DNA of 6,218 bases from Oscillospiraceae bacterium (lineage in GTDB: Bacteria > Bacillota > Clostridia > Oscillospirales > Acutalibacteraceae), in contig JAQXLO010000041.1 in assembly GCA_029012165.1 (NCBI GenBank), positions 1 to 6,218 on the forward strand. The letters run 5' to 3'. Positions 1 to 5,262 of the stretch are shown here, piece after piece; position 1 is the stretch's first letter; every line of letters begins with the position of its first letter. The notes under the pieces are model-generated. The model was not told the DNA's origin and did not search any database. It saw only the letters and a program-made list of their open reading frames with translations. Made by a program: the position numbers and the translations under genes.

Positions 1-1479
1 ATTGACGAATCTCGTTTGGTCTCCGATACGGTGGAGATCGACGCATACGGAAATGTCCGTCTGCCCCTTGGCGTGACAAAAGAAACGCTGGAAAACTATG
101 TGTCCGTGGACGGGGACGCCACGATCCGGGTGGTCGGCGACACCATCGAGACCGGCACACAGATCGAACTGGTCAACAGCACCTACGGCACCATCGACAA
201 CACCTACACCGTTATGCTGGCAGACGCACAGATCGCCATAACGGCGAAATCCCAACACATAGCCTACACGGGAACGGCGATTCCCTTCGTCACGGCTGTG
301 CAGACAACCGGCTCGCCCTACACCCTGTCCTACACGTCGGACAATCCCGGTGTAGCCACGGTGGACGAGGACGGCAAGATACACGCACAAAAAGCCGGTA
401 CTGCCACCGTTACCGTCACCGCTGTCTGCGAAAACGGCGCCACCCAATCTGCCGACTGTGCCGTCACCGTTGTGGACAGAGCCTATTTGACCTCCACGGA
501 GAGAATAGATACGGTCAATCAGATCGTTTACCTCCCCTATGGCGCAACGAAAGAAACACTGGAAAACATCGTCACTTTGCACGGGGATGCGACCATGGTG
601 CTTTCCGATGAAAAAGTCACAACCGGCACACAGATCAAATTGGTCAACAATACCTTTGGCACAACAGACATGGTTTACACCGTCAAGCGTGAGGAACCGA
701 AAATCACAGTGACTGCGGAGAAAGAACACATCGCCTATGTAGGGGAAACTTTTCGTTTGAATTCCACTGTGCAAACCAACGGCTCCCCCTGCAGATTTAG
801 CTATTCTGTGTCCTATTCCGGAAATGCGTACGTTACCGTAGATGAGAACGGCAATTTCACAACGAAAAATCCCGGCACGACCTACATCTATGTATCGGCA
901 AAAGACAAAGTGGGTTTTTATGATTCTGCGAGCTGCCGTTTGATCGTGATCCCCAGAGCCAAGTTGATTTCCGACACCGTGGAGATCGACAAAGGGTTGA
1001 ATGTGCACATCCCCTACGGCATGACAAAACAAGACCTTGAGGATTGCGTGTCCGTGGACGGGGACGCCACGCTCCGGGTGGTCGGGGATTCCATCGTAAA
1101 CGGTACGCAAATCGAACTGGTCAACAATACCTACGGCACCATTGACAACACCTACACCATTGTGATGGATGCGCCGGAAATGTCGTTGTCGGTCGCCCCG
1201 CAGCACACTGCCTACGCAGAAACGACTTTCCACTTGGATGCGACCGTGCAGACAAGCGGGAAGCCCTGCACGCTGACCTATGCATCCGACAACCCCGATG
1301 TTGCCGCTGTGGATAAAAACGGCAGCGTAACGACAAACAAGTCCGGCACGGCAACCATCACCGTCACAGCGACAGACGAATGCGGCTTCACCCAGTCCGC
1401 CGTCTGCACAATCACCGTCAAATACACCTGGTGGCAGTGGCTGCTGCGCATTTTCCTGTTCGGCTGGCTGTGGTATTAA
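1..1479 (+). CDS. Big_2-like Ig-repeat surface protein, C-terminal part (5' end outside window)
   Basis: The frame is open from base 1 to the TAA at 1477-1479, giving 492 visible residues. The TTG at 16 is an internal Leu: it sits where Leu occurs at the same point of repeats 2 and 3, so the true start is upstream. The protein is three tandem units. Each has a ~70-residue module (residues ~3-75, 160-230, 319-390) with a TKxxLE..V...GDAT core and GTQI.LVN.T.GT...YT, followed by a ~85-residue module (76-159, 231-318, 391-474) ending in A.VD.NG....K.GTATITVTA, typical of bacterial Ig-like group 2 (Big_2) domains. It ends in WWQWLLRIFLFGWLWY (477-492). No LPXTG motif, dockerin or enzyme domain is visible. 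Big_2 arrays are usually stalks or adhesion modules on exported proteins, so an extracellular, membrane-attached role is inferred. Any signal peptide or functional head would be upstream. The ligand is unknown. Confidence 0.9.
   Translation: MDESRLVSDTVEIDAYGNVRLPLGVTKETLENYVSVDGDATIRVVGDTIETGTQIELVNSTYGTIDNTYTVMLADAQIAITAKSQHIAYTGTAIPFVTAVQTTGSPYTLSYTSDNPGVATVDEDGKIHAQKAGTATVTVTAVCENGATQSADCAVTVVDRAYLTSTERIDTVNQIVYLPYGATKETLENIVTLHGDATMVLSDEKVTTGTQIKLVNNTFGTTDMVYTVKREEPKITVTAEKEHIAYVGETFRLNSTVQTNGSPCRFSYSVSYSGNAYVTVDENGNFTTKNPGTTYIYVSAKDKVGFYDSASCRLIVIPRAKLISDTVEIDKGLNVHIPYGMTKQDLEDCVSVDGDATLRVVGDSIVNGTQIELVNNTYGTIDNTYTIVMDAPEMSLSVAPQHTAYAETTFHLDATVQTSGKPCTLTYASDNPDVAAVDKNGSVTTNKSGTATITVTATDECGFTQSAVCTITVKYTWWQWLLRIFLFGWLWY
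7..477 (+). repeat. Tandem protein-coding repeat unit 1 (unknown module + Big_2-like module)
   Basis: This is the first visible unit, 157 codons. Its start is aligned to the start of units 2 and 3 (xxRL-V-SD against RAKL-I-SD). The unknown module covers about 7-225 and the Ig-like module about 226-477. It resembles unit 3 much more than unit 2 at DNA level: for example, 100-123 is identical to 1048-1071. Two Cys sit near the end of the Ig module (TAVCENG and SADCAV), close enough for a possible disulfide. Confidence 0.85.
478..954 (+). repeat. Tandem protein-coding repeat unit 2 (diverged copy)
   Basis: This unit is 159 codons, with the unknown module at 478-690 and the Ig-like module at 691-954. 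It keeps the framework (ATKETLEN, HGDAT, TGTQIKLVN, YTVK; then a VDENG turn and an NPGTT strand) but differs widely from units 1 and 3. It has more A/T-rich codons and an insertion in the middle of the Ig module (YSVSYSGNAY where the others have YTSDNPG or YASDNPD). Confidence 0.85.
955..1422 (+). repeat. Tandem protein-coding repeat unit 3
   Basis: This unit is 156 codons, with the unknown module at 955-1170 and the Ig-like module at 1171-1422. It matches unit 1 closely at a constant 948-nt offset: VSVDGDAT, RVVGD and the stretch from IELVN through YGTIDNTYT are shared. It leads directly into the C-terminal aromatic tail. Confidence 0.85.
1429..1476 (+). other. C-terminal aromatic-hydrophobic tail of the repeat protein
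   Basis: The last 16 residues are WWQWLLRIFLFGWLWY, immediately before the stop. Five Trp, two Phe and a Tyr flank a short Leu/Ile core with a single Arg. At 16 residues it is short for a classical transmembrane helix, and it lacks the basic stop-transfer residues and the LPXTG motif of sortase substrates. Membrane association or an anchoring/sorting signal is inferred, not shown. Confidence 0.6.
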
Positions 1480-1507
1480 GACAAAAACTTGCAGACCCTA
1501 CGAAACG

Positions 1508-1550
1508 AATCAGCGACATGGTTTGAACCGTGTCGCTGATTGAACTTTTT
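1508..1550 (+). terminator. Rho-independent terminator of the repeat-protein gene
   Basis: aatcagcgaca (1508-1518) pairs perfectly with tgtcgctgatt (1531-1541). The intervening tggtttgaaccg can add a T:G wobble and three more pairs, leaving a TTGA loop, so the stem is up to 15 bp. A TTTTT tract follows at 1546-1550, with further T-runs at 1565-1570 and 1575-1581. It lies 29 nt past the stop. The T-tract orientation favours + strand termination. The hairpin is also downstream of the convergent gene ending at 1623, but on that strand no U-run follows the stem directly. Confidence 0.85.
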
Positions 1551-1622
1551 GTGCGCAAAGCACCTTTTTTACAATTTTTTTGCAATTTGAACTTTTCATC
1601 CGCAGTCGTTCATGGTATACTA

Positions 1623-2318
1623 TCAGCGGAGCAGTTCCCCCGTTGCGGCGTTGACGATGTTGTGGAACACGCCGATGTGGGTCGTGGAGATGTATTTGTC
1701 CTCATGCAGGGAGCCGAAGAACCAGCGTTTAAATTCGCAGAACGCCGCCAGTTCGTCAAAGAATGTGTTCAATCCCGTCACACGCACGGCCTCCCTGTTT
1801 TCCTTCAGCTGCAAAAATCCCTTGATCTTCTGCGGCGGCTCATGGGTGATGATGATGTCGATCTTGCCGCCCGTCTTTTCCACCGCTCTGGCCGCAGCAA
1901 GCAGCTCATTCCTGGTCGGCAGCTCCTCCTTCGACCAGCGGTTATGCTCCACACGAATTTCAAAATCCGCACTTTCTCCGCCGCCCATGGTGAAGTACCG
2001 TTTCCCCTCGAGCGTATACACCTGCCCACGCATCAGATGGCGCACATTGCCGGAGATCTCGTGCACCTTGCCGCCGTTCCACATGGCGACCGGGTACTGA
2101 TTGAGCAGGTCAAAGTTTTCGTGGGTTCCGTCGATAAAACATATATTGTAGCGCTTTCTGCCCAGATACTTCAGCACCCGTTCCTCACTGCGGGTGCCGT
2201 CCCAAATAAAGCCGAAGTCCCCGCAGATGATCAGCGTATCCCCTTTTTTCAGACTGCGCAGCCGGGGATCGCTGAAACGCTTGATGTCCCCGTGGGTGTC
2301 GCCTGTCACATAAACCAT
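1623..2318 (-). CDS. Calcineurin-like metallophosphoesterase with variant motifs
   Basis: The product is 231 residues from the chosen ATG at 2318. It is a single-domain calcineurin-like phosphoesterase, expected to hydrolyse a phosphomono- or diester with a two-metal centre in the cytoplasm; no signal peptide is visible. Motifs in order: GDTHGD (D7, H9), CGDFGFIWDG (D34), GTHEN (64-68), THEPP (H159) and FFGSLHEDK (G202 to H205). The segment FDLLNQYPV..WNGGKVH and HLMRGQVY resembles a common Firmicutes phosphoesterase family. Two positions differ from the usual signature: Thr65 replaces the Asn of GNH[DE], and Ser203 replaces the first His of GHxH. An ATG at 2345 would add nine residues, but it lies at the predicted transcription start and has AAAGG directly abutting it. 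ATG 2318 has AAAGGG 8 nt upstream, so it is preferred. The substrate is unknown. Confidence 0.88.
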   Translation of the reverse strand: MVYVTGDTHGDIKRFSDPRLRSLKKGDTLIICGDFGFIWDGTRSEERVLKYLGRKRYNICFIDGTHENFDLLNQYPVAMWNGGKVHEISGNVRHLMRGQVYTLEGKRYFTMGGGESADFEIRVEHNRWSKEELPTRNELLAAARAVEKTGGKIDIIITHEPPQKIKGFLQLKENREAVRVTGLNTFFDELAAFCEFKRWFFGSLHEDKYISTTHIGVFHNIVNAATGELLR

Positions 2319-2326
2319 TTTTTTCG

Positions 2327-2332
2327 CCCTTT
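2327..2332 (-). promoter_or_regulatory. Ribosome binding site deciding the phosphoesterase start at 2318
   Basis: AAAGGG on the minus strand lies 8 nt before the ATG at 2318. The alternative ATG at 2345 has no spaced Shine-Dalgarno sequence. With the predicted promoter, the 5' leader would be about 27 nt to ATG 2318 but essentially zero to ATG 2345. Confidence 0.55.
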
Positions 2333-2351
2333 CGCTGTGATTCATCCTTTA

Positions 2352-2357
2352 TATAAT
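2352..2357 (+). promoter_or_regulatory. Perfect -10 box (TATAAT) for the carboxypeptidase operon
   Basis: TATAAT on the plus strand would start transcription near 2364, giving a leader of about 17 nt with GGTGGTG (2366-2372) as ribosome binding site 8 nt before ATG 2381. The -35 region (around 2330-2335, TTTCGC) is a poor match and no extended -10 TG is present, so the promoter may be weak or activator-dependent. It shares five bases with the -10 box of the divergent promoter. Confidence 0.45.
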
Positions 2358-2381
2358 ACAACATTGGTGGTGCATTGTCTA
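2353..2381 (-). promoter_or_regulatory. Sigma-A-type promoter for the minus-strand phosphoesterase
   Basis: Read on the minus strand, TAGACA (2381-2376, one mismatch to TTGACA) is followed by exactly 17 nt and then TATTAT (2358-2353, one mismatch to TATAAT). The predicted transcription start is near 2345-2346. The -35 box overlaps the first base of the start codon of the divergent carboxypeptidase gene. Confidence 0.6.
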
Positions 2382-3766
2382 TGAAAAAATGGAGAATTTT
2401 TTTCATTTCTTTGATTTTGATCGTCTCGACCCTGCCGTTCTCCACGGCAAATGCGGCGTACAACTCGATTCTGACCGACCTGGAACCCCGTTCCGGCATC
2501 ATTCTGGTGCAAAGCCTGGAGGACGACACCGTCATCTTTGACAAAAACATTCACCGGCGCACGCCGCCGGCTTCGCTGACGAAGATCGTCACCGCCATTC
2601 TCACGCTGGAAAACTGCCCCGACCTGAACGCCATGGTGACCGTGCCGCAGAGTGTCATCGACTCTCTTGTGAACACCGGCTCCTCCAACGCAGGACTGAA
2701 GGCAGGAGAAGAAATCTCCGTCCTCGACCTTTTGCACTGTATGCTCATCCCCAGCGCCAATGAAGCGGCCGCCACCTTGGCAGACTACGTCAGCGGCGGC
2801 AGCATCGACGGCTTTGTGGACAAGATGAATGTCTTTGTCGAGCGTCTGGGCTGTACCGACACCCACTTCACGACGCCCCACGGTCTGGATGCCGAGGGGC
2901 AATATACCAGCGCCGCAGACATGGCGAAGATCATGAAGTACGCTCTCACCTTCTCCCAGAGCGAGATTTTTGAAAATATCACCTCCCTGACCGAGTACCA
3001 GCTCCCCACCTCCAATATGCACGAGGAGCCTCGCACCATCCGCAGCACCAATTTCCTGATGAACTCGGGCTATGCGGACTACTACTGCAAATACGTCACC
3101 GGCGGCAAGACCGGCTCCACCAGCGGCGCAGGAAAATGCGTCGTTGCCACGGCCAGCAGCGGCGGTTACTCCTATATGGCGGTCATCATGAACGCTCCCC
3201 ATGACGATATCGACGGGGACGGCTACGACGAAAACGGCGCCTTTACCGACGCTAAAATGCTCTTTGAGTGGATCTACAAAAACATACGGTATGAATCCAT
3301 CCTGTCCTCTGCCGAGGTCACCGCTGAGGTCAAGGTGCGTCTTTCCACCAAGACGGATCATCTGGCGCTGGTGCCTGCGGAGGATCTGTACGCCTTTGTC
3401 CCCACCGGCGTGGACGAAAACAGCGTCCTTGTCAAGGTGGTGGACGGCACCCTGCCCGAAAGCGTGGACGCACCCATCCGCAAGGGGGACAAGATCGCCG
3501 AAGCCGCCGTATACTACGCCGACCAGGAAATCGCCCGTGCTGATCTGGTGGCGGCGGAGGATGTCAGCCGCAATCTGTTTTTGTTCATCGGCTCCATTTT
3601 GGTGGATATCCTCACCCACCCGGTGGTTCTGGTGATTCTCGGTCTGCTCTTGCTGCTGGTGCTCGCCTATATCGGCTTCGTCCTCTATGTGCGCAGAAAG
3701 GACAAAAAGAATCGCAAAAAGAAAAACAACAAAAACAAAATCGTACAAATGAAAGATTTTAAATAG
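2381..3766 (+). CDS. dacF: D-alanyl-D-alanine carboxypeptidase (penicillin-binding protein, peptidase S11)
   Basis: The product is 461 residues. It removes the terminal D-Ala from peptidoglycan pentapeptides on the outer face of the membrane, limiting cross-linking. A signal peptide is clear: MKK.W.R, a hydrophobic core (~6-19) and a cleavage region near TANAA (22-26). All three active-site motifs are present: S65-L-T-K68 with the nucleophile Ser65, S125-A-N127, and K243-T-G245. A PBP5-type C-terminal beta domain is likely at ~300-390. A transmembrane helix (P414-V437) and a very basic 24-residue tail follow, so the enzyme is anchored by a true membrane span rather than the amphipathic helix of E. 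coli PBP5. An acidic DIDGDGYDE loop is at 276-284. ATG 2381 is chosen over a TTG at 2375 because GGTGGTG lies 8 nt upstream and the signal peptide starts cleanly there. The gene heads the operon; the transporter follows after 14 nt. The family call is firm; the symbol is by analogy to the Bacillus subtilis dacF family. Confidence 0.93.
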   Translation: MKKWRIFFISLILIVSTLPFSTANAAYNSILTDLEPRSGIILVQSLEDDTVIFDKNIHRRTPPASLTKIVTAILTLENCPDLNAMVTVPQSVIDSLVNTGSSNAGLKAGEEISVLDLLHCMLIPSANEAAATLADYVSGGSIDGFVDKMNVFVERLGCTDTHFTTPHGLDAEGQYTSAADMAKIMKYALTFSQSEIFENITSLTEYQLPTSNMHEEPRTIRSTNFLMNSGYADYYCKYVTGGKTGSTSGAGKCVVATASSGGYSYMAVIMNAPHDDIDGDGYDENGAFTDAKMLFEWIYKNIRYESILSSAEVTAEVKVRLSTKTDHLALVPAEDLYAFVPTGVDENSVLVKVVDGTLPESVDAPIRKGDKIAEAAVYYADQEIARADLVAAEDVSRNLFLFIGSILVDILTHPVVLVILGLLLLLVLAYIGFVLYVRRKDKKNRKKKNNKNKIVQMKDFK

Positions 3767-3780
3767 GGGAAAGGAACGGA

Positions 3781-5262
3781 ATGCCCATGGGAAAACTGAA
3801 AAACTTTCTGAACTCCAAAATCGTCCGCTCGGATGTGGGCGAGGAAACCGTGCTGACATGGAAAGAGACGCTCTCCTATGCCCTCGGCCGAGGTGCACAG
3901 GGCATGAGCACCTCCACCATGGCCTCGGGCAATGTCAACTATTTCCTCACAAACCTGATGGGTCTGTCTCTGCCCTTTGTCAGTGCCGTTCGCTTCTGGA
4001 CAGGCCTTTGGGACGCATTCAACGACCCGATCATGGGCGTCCTTGTGGACAAGACCCACACCAAGGACGGCAAAATGCTCCCCTATATTAAATGGGCGCC
4101 GTATCTGTGCGCCCTGTTCACCTTTGGCGTTTTTCTCAACAGCGCCTCTTTCCCCATGATTCTGCGCATGATCTTTGCCGTTGTCGCTCTGGTCGGCTGG
4201 GACATGACCTACACCGCCTTTGACATTCCCATGGGTGCGCTGGCATTTTCCATCACTTCCAGCGGTGTGGAGCGCACCAAACTGTTCGGCGTCAGCTCCA
4301 TCGTCCGTGCCGTCGTCGGTGCCATCCCCGGCGCCGTACTGCCGATTGCCCTGCTGATTCCTTACTTCAAGGTACATACGGGCTATGCCTACACCGCCAC
4401 GGCGGTCATCGCTTTCTTCGGCATCATTCTCTGCACCCGCCCCACCTACCGCAACTGCCGGGAGCGTGCCGAGCACAACAACGATGAACCCACCATCAAA
4501 GAGTGCTTCGCTCTGCTCTTGAAAAATAAGCCGCTGTTTATGCTTTTCCTGTCCAACATGGCTTTCCTGCTGGTCACCGTCAAGACCGCCGTGCAGATGT
4601 ACTTCGCCGTGGATCTCATGGGTGATGCGGCATACGTCACCATCTTGTCCGTCGCCCTTGCGCCGGCACCCTTCATCGCCGGCGTACTCGTGCCGTTCAT
4701 CACCGAAAAGCTGGGCGAACGTGCCGACTTCAAAAAAATGTATATCGCCTGCTGCCTCCTTGCGGCTCTGCTGCACGGGCTGTTCTATGTCACCACCTCC
4801 GGCTCCCTGCTGCACCTGCAAACCGGTGAAAAGCCCACCGTACCCATCATCATTCTGGTGCTGCTGTTCGTCGTGCTGACCTCCATTCCGCTGGAGTTCA
4901 AAAACCTCTTGAGCAAGGAGATGGAAGCCGAAACGGTGGACTATGTGGAGTGGAAAACCGGCACCCGTGCCGAGGGCATCATGCTCTCGCTGATGTCCTT
5001 TACGGGCAAGCTGACCAACTCCGTTTCCTCCACCATCGGTCTTGCCGTGCTGGGCTTTGCCAACTATGCCACCCATGAGGACGCCGTCGCCGTGGCACAG
5101 ACCGTTACCGCAAAAAATGCACTGCTCTCGTGCATGACGACCATTCCCATGCTCGGCTATGTGCTGATGCTTTTGCCGATTTTGTTTTACTCCATCAACC
5201 GCAAACAGCACACGCAGATGATGGCGGACATCGCCGCAAGAAAGGCGGCTAAGCATGAATAA
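3781..5262 (+). CDS. GPH-family (MelB-like) cation:sugar symporter
   Basis: The product is 493 residues with about twelve hydrophobic segments, an MFS-fold glycoside-pentoside-hexuronide:cation symporter of the cytoplasmic membrane. The family signature is well preserved: R71-FWTGLWDAFNDPIMG has D78 and D82 where Salmonella MelB has the cation-site Asp55 and Asp59. YTAFDIP has D148 at the MelB Asp124 position. In the C-terminal half, VDYVEWKTG.R.EG (386-399) precedes K410, spaced from E398 exactly as MelB Lys377 is from its Glu. Cation coupling (Na+ or H+) is therefore likely; the sugar or other solute cannot be deduced. The ~30-residue polar N-terminal extension before the first helix is longer than in MelB. 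The start at 3781 is supported by AAAGGA (3770-3775) 5 nt upstream; an in-frame ATG at 3787 is possible but less well spaced. The gene lies 14 nt after the carboxypeptidase stop and overlaps the next gene by 8 nt. Confidence 0.9.
   Translation: MPMGKLKNFLNSKIVRSDVGEETVLTWKETLSYALGRGAQGMSTSTMASGNVNYFLTNLMGLSLPFVSAVRFWTGLWDAFNDPIMGVLVDKTHTKDGKMLPYIKWAPYLCALFTFGVFLNSASFPMILRMIFAVVALVGWDMTYTAFDIPMGALAFSITSSGVERTKLFGVSSIVRAVVGAIPGAVLPIALLIPYFKVHTGYAYTATAVIAFFGIILCTRPTYRNCRERAEHNNDEPTIKECFALLLKNKPLFMLFLSNMAFLLVTVKTAVQMYFAVDLMGDAAYVTILSVALAPAPFIAGVLVPFITEKLGERADFKKMYIACCLLAALLHGLFYVTTSGSLLHLQTGEKPTVPIIILVLLFVVLTSIPLEFKNLLSKEMEAETVDYVEWKTGTRAEGIMLSLMSFTGKLTNSVSSTIGLAVLGFANYATHEDAVAVAQTVTAKNALLSCMTTIPMLGYVLMLLPILFYSINRKQHTQMMADIAARKAAKHE

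Noticed and set aside
16..18. TTG at 16 as the start of the repeat protein
   Set aside because: The frame is open from base 1, and this Leu aligns with an internal Leu of repeats 2 and 3, so the gene simply enters from upstream.
1551..1570. Small second hairpin (gtgc-gcaaa-gcac) followed by a T-run as an independent terminator
   Set aside because: The stem is only 4 bp. It may assist the main terminator just upstream but cannot be supported alone.
1480..1622. Possible small RNA or riboswitch between the convergent genes
   Set aside because: Apart from the terminator hairpin and T-rich DNA, no conserved RNA structure or promoter could be recognised.
2375..2377. TTG at 2375 as the carboxypeptidase start
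   Set aside because: It adds only Met-Ser before a standard signal peptide. The ATG at 2381 has better spacing from GGTGGTG.
1530..2384. Plus-strand open frame (284 codons) opposite the first phosphoesterase
   Set aside because: It would start inside the terminator hairpin and run antisense to a gene with clear catalytic motifs; no domain is seen in its product.
2342..3898. Long minus-strand open frame (518 codons) opposite the carboxypeptidase
   Set aside because: It is antisense to a gene with signal peptide and all three PBP motifs. Its translation is rich in His, Gln, Gly and Asp with no recognisable domain, as expected from a GC-rich third position on the other strand.
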